A stretch of 64,000 nucleotides of DNA, taken from NCBI RefSeq assembly GCF_021869535.1, contig NW_026262701.1, forward strand, positions 50,099,278-50,163,277. The letters are read 5' to 3'. Position 1 is the stretch's first letter; every line of letters begins with the position of its first letter. The position numbers and the translations under genes are program-made. Shown piece by piece: positions 1 through 12,200 of the stretch. This stretch comes from Mytilus californianus. Taxonomy: Eukaryota; Mollusca; Bivalvia; Mytilida; Mytilidae. The notes beneath the pieces were generated by a model that ran no database searches, was not told the DNA's origin, and saw nothing but the letters and a program-made list of their open reading frames with translations.

Positions 1-606
1 TTGACATGATGATTTGATTCAGAGTAATTGGAAAAAATCTTAGCCATTTAAAACTGTATAGCTGCATAAATAATGATACTTTAAAAATGAAAAGCCCCAG
101 AGGTCGTTAACTCAGGTGAAACAAGTTGATCATTATGTGATAATTATTATCGTATTCCTTTATTTTGTATTGCTTTTAGCACTCTATTGACATAAGTATA
201 CCTCATGAGCACAAATTTTCTTAATTGTTTTTCTAAAACATATTTTATTTGGTGGGTTGTTTAGTCATGAAGGGTTCTGTAGCTAATCAAATGAACCCAC
301 CATACTGATATATAATTTTATTATGAGAGTCATGTCCCTTTTATTTGATACACATATCCTAAAATACTTTCGGAAACTCCTGTCAGGCCGTTTTCAAACG
401 GGTCTCATACTTAATAGAATGTCTTGTCATTCTACGTAATTGATCAAAGTCCATACATTGACATGTTTCGTAGAAGTCACAAACCCTTTTCTTTTATTAT
501 ACATTATAGTTCCTTTAAACCACTATCCCCTAGAGATCTTTCTATGATCTCTATTTTACCAAACGATTGTGGTATATAGGAATCAAACTGTCCGTCCGTC
601 TGTTCA

Positions 607-850
607 TGTTCCTTGTAAGTACAACTCTTCCTTAACAGCGTAGTAAGTCAACTTCTCATAAACAGCTTAGTGAGCCTGACTTCTGCTTAACAGCTTAGTA
701 AGAGCAACTTTCCCTTAACAGCTTAGTGAGCCTGATTTCTTCTTAACAGCTTAGTAAGCAAACTCCGCGTTGGCAGCTCAATTAGCACGACTTCTCCTTA
801 ACAGCAACATAAGCACAACTCTCCTTAACAGCTTGAGGTGCTCACAGTAC
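607..850. repeat. Short tandem repeat, about 30-35 bp units
   Basis: About seven degenerate units contain CTTAACAGCTTAGTAAGC or close variants, alternating with ACTTCTCC-like spacers. Non-coding. Confidence 0.8.
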
Positions 851-2990
851 AACACGTTCAGCAAGTATATTATATACATTATATTGATTAAGAGAAGAAT
901 AGCTAGTTGTGTTTGGAGATGTTTGTAATGTTTTTTTGTTTTTCTTTATTAAATGTTGCATCGCACACAAAATAATGAGTTACTGCGAGAAAACCAAGCC
1001 TACATTTTGACTTGCCTTTCATTTAGCCATGTAGAAATGTTTTAAATTCGGAATTATTTATGAGGGAGAATTTTAGTATAATTCCTTTATATAAAAGTGG
1101 CATATCCTGTATTCATATGAATGCGTTTTGCTCTTTGTAAAGGTGAAATCTAAGCTTTTCATTATTATATTTACTAAGCAGGTCTCTACATTGTTATACA
1201 TATGACATGTATGAAGGATAACAGGAATTACAAAAAATATTAAACAGTAGAACTAACCACAACAACAACCAACCCCTGACATTGCATGAAACCTCTTAAA
1301 AACTAAAAAAATAAAAACAATAAAAAATAAAACAAAAACACATGGTTCAGATAGCCAGGTACGCGCAGGAACACAAAGTGGTGAAGTCAAATCAATTTTC
1401 CATGCTCACAAACCTCACTCTTCTTAACTAACGTTAAAATATCATAATCCATTTGGAAAATATAATTCATGGTTAAAAACAAAATTCTATTCCAAAAGTT
1501 GCCATATTCTGCCCAGGGCGCAGATAGATAAACCATATATATGTAGATCAATTTATTCATTTTAAAAATTCAATACGTCAGGAGCTGACAGATCATGCTG
1601 ACACATACGTTTATTGAAAAGCTACAATATAAAAAATAAAAACTAATAACTAACATTGTAAACTACTAACTATAACTTTAAAATACAAAAATCTACAATT
1701 GAAAACGCTTAGATCAATGGAAAAATAAAATTGGCAAAAAAGGGGATAGAGATACTAAACTGACTTGACTGGAGTTGTATAAAAATATTGTGTTCATCAA
1801 AAATTACATATGATGTAAAAATATATGAGATAATACTGTTTTCGGATTCAAATAAAACATTACAAAAGTTTACACATGATAATATGCACAAATGCCATTG
1901 TTCGTTCAATGTAAGCTGTTTGGATATGCTTTCTCGGGATACTTACAACAAATAACATAACTAATTATTTTAACTAGGATATATAGGGCATACTGGCATT
2001 ATTACGTACATCGTAATTCACCAAGGGACAAGGAGAATGGAAATGGTCTTTGTTATTTTGTTCAAAATTCTTTCAAACCATGCTACAGGAAATATGAAAA
2101 CAATGTGTAAAACAAAAACAAAGTCGGACTGACTAACATAATTATCAAAAATGCAGATTGCACATAAGGAGGGGTAAATGTAATGATACTTTTGGCATTA
2201 CATGCCAATTCACATATACAACTATTTATATGTGATATTTTAATCACAGGGCATGTACACACTTTCACGTCAATAAACATGACTATATTCAATTTTGTAG
2301 GTTTTATAAACTGATTCATTCATAAGCCAGCCTAGGACCTTTGATGAGTTTTTAAAACAGCTTTATTTGACATTAGCTATTTTGAAATACTCGGGGTTTT
2401 TCCATCCTTGATATGAAGGTGTTTTCAAATACTCTGTTTTTTTTAATCATTGTTAACAAATGTCAAGGTCAATAATGGTTTCCACAATAAAGTATGAAAG
2501 TAGTTTCAAGAAAAATTCTGGCAGACCTGTAGCTTATTCTTAAGAGCCCAGTACCAAAAGTAAGTTGTACCTTTCAAAAACTTTTGGAAGTTGGAGATTG
2601 ATGTGAATAAATGAAAACATTGGTCTGTAAAAATTAATATTAATACTTGTTTTTTTTCTATCTCCAAAAAAACTCATTGAAAAACTCCATATTTCTAGAA
2701 ACTTGTTGTTGTCACAAATCAGCATCAGAAATTTTCTAATTTTTGTCAACCAGTTGCAACGTGGAAGTAAATGAAAGGAATGAGTAAAATTTTCCATTTA
2801 CAGATAATTGGTATGCATTTTACCATGGATTGTATTAAATACTATTGAAGTTATATCCCTGAACATTAGTTAAGCTTTGTGATTAATTTGCAGAAGGCCT
2901 AAAGTAATCAGCTTGCCATGTGTCCGTCCATTCCAAATTTTTCCTCTTTCTTAACTTTCAAACCCCACAATTTTAAAATATAATTATTGC
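851..2990. other. No gene recognised upstream of the kringle exon
   Basis: AT-rich sequence with many stops on both strands. I saw no exon with kringle, lectin or signal-peptide character, and no clear promoter. The same is true of 1-606. Confidence 0.6.
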
Positions 2991-3019
2991 ATTGGTTGAT
3001 TTGTTTTTGTTTTTTATAG

Positions 3020-3260
3020 CCCAAGAGTGTAGAATGGATCAGATTGGTACGAATTATACAGGAACTATTAATCAAACCAACACAGGCCGTACATGTCAGG
3101 CTTGGTCATCGCAAACCCCTCAAAAACATACATTTAGTAAAAGACTGTCTGACCAGAAGAACTATTGTCGTAATCCAGATAATGAGCCATATGGTCCCTG
3201 GTGCTATACAACTGATGTAAACCAAAGATGGGAGTATTGTGATACACCATACTGTGATAT
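3020..3260 (+). CDS. Exon: complete kringle domain
   Basis: The exon follows a long T-rich tract ending in TTATAG and stops at a GTAACA donor. It encodes about 80 residues with the six kringle cysteines in order: CRMDQIG, TCQAW, NYCRNP, PWCYT, EYC, PYC. The hallmark segments CQAW and GPWCYT are intact. Kringles are disulfide-bonded modules of extracellular proteins that bind proteins, lipids or lysine side chains; the ligand here cannot be told. Incoming phase is 1 and outgoing phase is 2. If the donor is not used, an in-frame TAA at 3262 ends the protein right after the last cysteine, so an intron-retained form would be a kringle with a natural stop. No upstream exon was recognised between 1 and 3019. 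Confidence 0.9.
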
Positions 3261-6200
3261 GTAACACTTTGAATATTCATTTGACCTGAGGAATGTTGAA
3301 TACAAAAAAACAGTTACACGATTTTCACAAAAAAAATTGATCAAACGCTGGTAACATGTCTAGCAAAAAAGCTATTTCATCGATAGAGGAAAATATTTAG
3401 ACCATATTTTGGATGTAATGTACTTAGTGTCCTTTTTTTGGTTAGGACTGAGGGATGGATAAATACCCTGCCACGTCCGGTCTGTGTTTATGTTTGATGT
3501 TTTTCTGCCTTGTATCGATCTGATGAGTCAAGCCTTTTTCAACTGATTTTTATAGATTGTTCTTATGTTGTGCTGTTACACCACTGTCCCAGGTTAGGGG
3601 AAGGGTTGTGCGCTCATAAAAATGTTTAACCTCACAACATTCTTTATGTGTCTGTCCCAAGTCAGGAGCCTGTAGTTCAGTGGTTGTTTTTTGTTCATGT
3701 CTGTCATATTTGTTTTTCGTTAATTGTTTTGTTATAAAGTAGGCCGTTAGTTTTCTCAATTGAATTGTTTCATATTTTTCATGTCGGGGCCTTTTGTAGC
3801 CGACTATACGGTATGGGTTTTTTCATATTGTTGAAGGCCGTACGGTTGCCTATAATTTCTTACATCAACTTTATTTGAACTTTGGTGGATAGTTGTTTCA
3901 TTGGCAATCATACCTCATCTCCTCATTTTTATATTGAAAACAAACGACCAAGTGCGCATTATGTACTTTTTAAAACATTCTAAATTTTTCCATTGATAAA
4001 TTTAGAAATTATTAAGAAAGTCTTTGATGACAGTAAACCCTGAAAAGGGCTTCGGATATACCAAATTTATAGGGTAACATATTAGATTACTATATTTTCA
4101 GCTGGAGCAGTTACACCAACAATTACCACTACAGCTACAACAAAAGCAGGTAAGGTGTTATCAGTAAGGAGATAACAACAATTTGAATTTCCGAGGTTAG
4201 GTGGTGGTGGTTGTTATTGTTTTCGGATGGAATATTCATTTTCATCTCTTGCCTGTCTAGCGTAAAGAATTCGCGAAGATTTATTAGCACTTTTGTATAC
4301 AGTTATTTCCTGAATTTAGTTGGGATACTTTAATGATGATCAGGCGTTGATTCGAAATGTATATCATTATGGACTTGTGGAATTGTAGGCTATATCAGTG
4401 CATTTCTGTCAATTTTCTTGCTAGACTGGAGTTATTAATTTGCGAAGATTTATTTGCACTTTTGTATATAATTATTTCCTGAATTTTGTTTGATTACTTT
4501 AATGATGATCAGGTGTTGATTGGAAATGTATATCGGACTTGTAGGCTACAATATTGTATGTTTGTCCATTTTCTTAAAACACATTGAATAACAGCCTTTT
4601 AGCACAAAGAAGTGTAATACAAACTGGCAAATCAATACAAACAAATAACCCTTTACCAACTTTTTAAATAAAACTTCTTCAAATAGTTCATAGTTGACAT
4701 TAATTTTTTTGAGTTTTTATTAAGCCCCGCCTTTGATAATAGAAAACCCATTATATTTTCCTGTCTGTGCGTCCGTTAGCTGCACATTCGTACATCTTGT
4801 ATCAGGTTACAGTTTATGTTTAAGGTATTTTAATTGACCATTGAAGTTGTGGTCACATTAAGCTAAAAACTTAGTACACATATATTATGATGCGAACTAT
4901 AAGGAAATATATGCCAAATTAAGTTTTTGACCTAGATTTTGCGATTCACATTGAAATGTGATAATGCGAGCACAGCACGGTGTCCTATAAATACATGGTC
5001 TTTCCTTTATAATTTTAGTTACAACACATGCTGCCTAGACATGGTGAAGTTGTGGTCACATTAATTTGAATCGTATATCGTATGGTATGATACGAGCTAT
5101 AACAATATATGCTGAATTAAGGTTTTAACCCATATTTAATTTGCGGTTCCCTGAACATGGAAATGTGATAATGCGAGTATATCAAGGTGTTTTATGGACA
5201 CATTTTCATTTATGTTTAATTTTAGTTACGACAATTGCTGCCAAGACATGGAGTGAAAAATGTGGGTTATTTTGGGAAGATTCACCTATCCCTGATGTTT
5301 GTTATCATTTTGATGATCGTTTATCAAGCTGGATGGAAGCAAGAACAAAATGTCAAACGTTAGGTGGAAAGCTAGTTAGTATCACATCAACTCACGAACA
5401 GCTTTACCTTGCTGGTAAGTTTTATAATAATCTTTTTTTTTCAAAAATTATTCATAGCAAATTAATAACAATATATGGTTTATCTATTATGTTATGCTAT
5501 ACCGTGTGATGCATATTCACATCCATTGGTCTTTAACTTCCTGTATACGGAACAAAGAGAAGTCTCTCACATTCATACCTGTTTGTGCTGTTCTATATTT
5601 TGTTTGAAATTCCATCTAGATAAGCTATACCATGTGATACCTTCTCAAAAACGATAACGCAGCATCTACCTGTCTAGCTATATGCATTAAAATCATTTGA
5701 AAGTTATACACATATATCAGATTATAATATTTGTTACTGTTAACTCATTGTGTAAAATAGTTTTATTAGCAACTGAAAAGTTGTGACATTTTAAAACTAG
5801 AGGCTCTCAAGAGCCTGTGTCGCTCACCTGTATCTACTGTGGTTTTGGAAATCATGTAAAATAAGGTTAAAATCATAATAAATAGTATAAGATACCCCAA
5901 TAATGACTGAGACCAAGTTTGGTTTAATTTGACCCAGTAGTTAAATTAAAAGCAGGTCATCCCATTGTAGTCTTAAAATAGTTACTGAAGACCCCTTATT
6001 ATTATTTAAATTATTTTTCAAGTTGTGACCATTTGAAATTGTTTTTTTTACAATTTTCTCATAGACTTCTGTAGTAAACCCCTATGTTCTATTTTTAGCC
6101 ATGGCGGCCATCTTGGTTGATGAGTGGGGTCATCGGATGCATTTTATAAGCTAAATACCCTAAGGATGATTTAGGCCAAGTTTGGTTTAATTTGGCCTAG

Positions 6201-9200
6201 TAGTTTCAGATGAGAAGATTTTTGTAAAAGATTAAAAATTTACGAAAAATTGTGAAAAATTGACTTTAAAGGGCAATAACTCCTTATGAGGTCAATTGAC
6301 AATTTTGGTCATTTAACTTATTTGTAGATCTTACTTTGCTGAACAATTTTGCTGTTTACAGTTTATCTCTATCTTTTATAATATTCAAGATAATAACCAA
6401 AAACTGCAAAATATCCTTAAAATTACAAATTCAAAGGCAGCAACCCAACAAAGGGTTGTCTGATGCGTCTGAAAATTTCAAGGCAGATAGATCTTGACCT
6501 GATGAACATTTTACCCCGTCAGATTTGCTCTAAATGCTTTAATTTCAGAGATATAAGCTAAAAACTGCATTTTACCCCCATGTTCTATTTTTAGCTATTG
6601 CAGTCATCTTGGTTGATGGCCGGGGTCATCGGAATGAAATTAAGTACATCTAATTCATATATGTTAAAAACCATTTAATACATACAATTCTTATTATTAC
6701 ATTTTGATAGGGCGTTTGCAGAGTAGTATATTCATGTCAATGTGGATAGGTGCCAATTGTCGGGGAGCAGACGAAGGCTGGAGATGGTCTGATGGTTCAC
6801 CATTCTCCTTTTTCCACTGGATGCAAGGTTAGATCTTTTGATTTGAAAATTTAACGTTCTTTTTATGATTCCATAATTAACATCAATTTGAATTTTTCAT
6901 AAAATATAATGAAAACCTACTCCTTTTATATCACATTGTGTACCAAATCAACTAAATAAGATAAATATTTAAAAAAAAATCATTTAAGTTGTTGTTTATC
7001 TTAGCTTAATTCTGTAAACTTAAATAAATAGTTTGATTTCATGTAGATCAGCCTGATGGTCTTGATATTGGTGAAGACTGTGTTTCTATGGATACTAAAA
7101 TAGGACAATGGAAAGATCAAGAATGTGATGTCAAACAAGGATTTATTTGTAGAAAGACAGGTGAGTTAATGATATTATAACATTTTTTATAAGTGAGATA
7201 TGTACATTTCTCCTCTTAAGATAAAATATTAGTCCTTGCACAGTATTTAAGTAGGTCCTTACCATAAAAGGAGATAAATCTTTGTCAGTCAACAGAACGT
7301 CTTAAAATAGTGAAGAAATGAAAGCATCATATTTACATTGACTTTGGATATTTTTATTTGAATCTTATGATTAAAGAGAAATGATTTGTTTTTCAATGGG
7401 ATTTGAGGAGATGTGATGTATATGTCAATGAACAGCAACCAAACTGCACAACAACTCAAGCTATATAAAGATAAGCATATGGTTTTCAATAAAAGTGTCT
7501 ATTTGTAATGTACCTAACTCTTAATCATTATAAATGGAAAAAGTTGAAATTAATTTAGCATGACTATAAAGAAAATTAACAAAAAATTACTCCCAGAGCT
7601 CTATTGCTAGTCTTCCTCCCAAAACTTGAAAGTTAAAATTATACAAAGGCTATCATTAAATGGTGATTTGCACTGTCTTATAAGGTCTTACAATATTCTT
7701 TTTCATTTTAGTTGCTGAACCAACCCTGTCGCCATTCCTCCCAACATCACCTGTAATTAGAAAAGGTAATTAAAATGTTAATAGTTTTTAGACTCTTGGA
7801 CCAAATGACTATATGAGCTATTGCCATCACATGGCATCCGTCATATCTACAAGGATCATCATATAATTTAAACCATTGTGGTGACGTCAGCCTATTCATT
7901 TACCGTGGATTCTTTTTCTAGAATCAACGCTTCCTAAATCTGCCGCTGAAATTGACTCACCATATTATATTCAATTGTTTCCTTTGTGTGCCTAATTTCA
8001 TTAAGTTTGAATTGGCTAATTTACTGATTTCTGTTCACTAATGGAATTAATTCAAAAACTTACCTTTAATTTTTGTAATTTTTATATGCCTTCACTGGGA
8101 ATCGAACCCTTCCTTGAAATCTGTTATGTGTGACTGACATCAACACACCGACGAAACCTCTCGGCTACCAATGGGTTACACTATAGATGTGTATTATATA
8201 TATTTAAATGAACATCTGATATACATCGGTTCATCGGACACACATGGCTTGTACCTTTATATAGACACAATATGCAATCGTATGGTATGAGTTGGTAGCC
8301 GAGAGGTTAGCATGGTTAAACCCAATGAGTTAAAGATCGGGATTTGTCGGTTTAAGTTCGAATCCCTGTATTCTATCTGTTTTTCCAATTCTTAAGTAAT
8401 CCTGTTTTTTTTTCTAATTTTGCAAGTTATAGTGGATATTTTTGTAATAATAGCGAGTTTTACCGGGTTTTTTTTAATTATTATTGGCTATTTCACATGT
8501 TTGAAACAAAAATGATTACATTCTATTTGTCAATTTTTGTTTTATAAATATAGTATGATTTCATCTGTTTTACTACATAATTTTACAAAGGTTTGTTCGC
8601 AAATTCCTATGCGAGAAAATCGTGTTGTGCCTAGAGTGCTAGAAAAATTTCGATAACATACTTATTATATATACTTTATATATGCTTTTTGGTCGGGTTG
8701 TTGTCTCTTTTACACGTTCCCCATTTCCATTTTCAATTTTATTAGAAATAATTTCGAATATGTCTTATTTTGTATAAACAGATAGTATTCATATGCCTGG
8801 TAATATAAAGATCTTTAAAGGTAGAAGTGTTATATTTGTATTTTGTTAACCAATTAATTGTGATCTGAGATTTATCAATGCATCGTTGGACACGATAACA
8901 TATTTATTTAAACTCACTTACAATACCTTCTAATTAAGAAAAGGCTTTAATTTTGAAAAGAAATTAACACAATAATTTAAGTTATAGATACAATGGATAA
9001 GCGTAGATTCATGAAAAACAAACCATTCGCCCTCCGGGCTCATGGTTTCTTTTTCAAGAATCCACGCTTATCCATTGAATCTATATAACAGAAACCATTG
9101 GATGACTTCTTATAAACGTTATGACCCTGAAATGATGGTTTTGACTAATTTTTATCTCTCCTCGACGATATCGAAAATTGAAACTAAGGCATGCTGTTTC

Positions 9201-12200
9201 CGGCGGCATATATTTTATATCTGTAGGCAGTGGTATAAGCGTAGGCACATTTTTTCGCCCTCTACCTATGTCATGGTCTATTGACGTTGAAACTGTGGCA
9301 TACTTTACATGTAAGTTTGTAATTAGAGCAGTTTAAGATTAACCTCTAATGGTAAGTCAGTGATATCATTTTCGTGGAGATTATATGGTCCTACCCTGTC
9401 ATCATGGTTCATTGACTTTGAATATTTGCATAGTTTACATGTTAAAGTATTGCCGTTTTAATTTCAATATTTGCATTATACTATAAAAAATTAGTAGTGA
9501 GGTTTTCTCATCACTTAGTGTCAGTCGTATGTCGTCTATCGTCGTCTGTTAACTTTTATAAAAAAATCTTCTCTGAAACTACAATGCCAAGTTTAACCAA
9601 ACTTTGTAACACTCATCATTGGGGTATCTTGTTTAAAAAAATTATAGTTCCCGATGACCTGCCTTTCAACCAACATTGCCGACATGGCTAAATATAGAAC
9701 ATCGGGGGTAAAATACAAATTTTTTTATTATTTTAAAAACTGCTATCAATAGAGGAATTTGATTGGGGCTAAAGTGTTCAGAATGTTGAGATCTGACAAC
9801 TGTCCATTTACAGGAAAATTTTCAAATACTTTTTAAAGGAGTTCTCGCACTTAAATGACGTTTTTTTTCCCAGGGCGGGTTTTTGCCATCACTTGGCGTC
9901 TGTCGTCGTCGACGTCCGTCGTCCGTTATCTTTTACAAAGACCAGTACCATTTCGTCAGTTCATTTCAGTTATAATCACATCTACTTGAAACTTGGTTTA
10001 GATGTTTATTATGATATGAAATCAAACCTTATGCAAATGAATATCAATACATCTGTTAACCTATTTTGGGTTGAAATAAAAAGATGTAAGAAAATATTTA
10101 AATAACCAATATTTTGTGAAATACAAAACCAACAAGTTTTAACAAGAAATTTAAGTTAAAATGTCTCAACTTTAAGTTAGGCTTTTCCCTTTTCTTGTTT
10201 GTTATTGTTTTCTTTAATATGTTTTCAATTTAAAAAAAAAGTCATTGCACTTCAGAAAACTTCTCTGACACTATATAATACACAGTGTGTCAATGTTTTA
10301 AAAGTACATGAGTGAATGATATATTTGTTACTTTTTATAGTCTTGTATTTCCTTTTACGACGAAGAGGATAAGTGTGGGTGCTTGAAACAATTGAAACTT
10401 GAAGGAGATAAAACTTTAAAACTAAAACAAAAAATAAAGGATTTTTTTTAAATTTTATTTAGCAGTGTTTGGAAAACTATGAGGAAAATATCAACAATTT
10501 ATAAGGAAATATAAGTTCATCAAAAAGTGATATGATCCAGTTGATAATTAAGGTCACTTGACATTCTTAGTGCATTTAGTCATCAAATATTGCAAATGTC
10601 TCAATATACTTTGTATGAAGCCACTTTGCCATATAAAACACAAATGTATTTTTTATGAATATGCAGTTTAAAAGTTATATATGTTGAAACTGCTGTCCAA
10701 TGAAGTCATTAGAGCATTAGGCAAGTAAAGCACACACTTTAATAATTTTTCAGCAGTTAATAAGAACAAAATACTGGAAAAAATCTTGCATAACTTCTTT
10801 TACCCCTTTATCAAGGTGACTGGGGGACATTGTTAATTTTCTCCCTTCCTCAAGGCAACTGAGGGACATATTTTATTCTCCCCCTCTTCCTCAAGCCAAC
10901 TGAAGGACATAGTTAATTCTTTTCCCCCTTCTTCAAGAAAACTGAGAGATATAGTGAAGTCTTTTTCACATTTCTGAAGGCAACTGAGAACATATTTAAT
11001 TCTTTATTCTCCTTCCTCAAGGCATTTGAGGGACATTGTGAATCATTTTCCCCGGCCTCTAGGCAACTGGGAGACATAATTGATTATCTTTCTCCTGTCC
11101 CCAAGGCAACCGAGGAACATAGTTCATGCATTGTATGTGTCTCTGAGTGAACAATACTCCTCTACAACTGTTTTCTTAAAAACTGTCATATTTTATATGG
11201 TTGTATATCATCATTTGTAGCTGAATATTCTGTATGACTTTAATTTGACTTGTTTTAGCTCACATGGTAGCGTCAACAATGTGTCACTCCACGGAGATTA
11301 TTTGGCCCTGATTCATCAGTATTGGTCTTTTGAATTTAAAACAATTGCTTAGTTTAAATATTAAAGTTTGTGATTAGATCAGTTTATCGGAAACAAGATA
11401 TGCCGAGTCAATGATATTAAGGTTAAGTATGCAGTTGTATAATTAATGGCGCATTTATTTCTATTGAGATTTGCTGGCTCAGTCTTCTCGGTCATGCTCT
11501 ATTGACTTTGAAACTTTTCCATAATTCAGATGTAAAATTTGTGATTAAGTCAGTTTACGGGGAACCACTTATGAAAGTCAATGATATTTGGTATACAATT
11601 GTATTACAATTAGCTCATATCATTTTTACACAGATTAATTAGACCCTCCCCTTCAATCATGATCAGTTGACTTAGAAACTTTTTTTTACAAAGTTTACAT
11701 ATCAAAGTTTGTAGTTAAGTGTGTTTAAAATGAACACCCAATGGTAAGCAGTGAATTTTAGTATGCAGATATACATGTATTAACATTAGCACATCTCATT
11801 TCCATGAAGTTATTTTGCCCCCTCAATCATGGTTCATTGACCGAAACTTTTGCATAGATAACATGTTTGTGATTAGGTCAGTCTAATTGAACACAACTTA
11901 TAATAAGTCAATGACTTTTGGTATTGACTAATAACTAATAACATCTTTTCAACCATATACAAATCATTATTGATAAATTATCATAGAATACTTATAAATG
12001 AAGTCTTACAAGGTCATATCGATCTTAACATCAACTGAAAAGTCTGAATATTAAATGATAAGTCATGTTCAGTCTTTCGATCAGTTTTCAGACTTGTCCA
12101 CTTCAGTACATTCAGTAATGTTCAGACAATTCCCTTCCGGTCAATTCAATATTATTCAGTAGCTTTTAAGACAATTCAGTGTTGTTATTGTGTATAGGTA

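Noticed and set aside
4102..4149. Alternative start of the linker exon at the stronger upstream acceptor
   Set aside because: It is out of frame with the kringle exon ending at 3260; the acceptor 9 bp downstream keeps the frame.
8286..8400. Functional tRNA gene
   Set aside because: The B box is disrupted and no clean acceptor stem could be formed by eye; more likely a SINE head.
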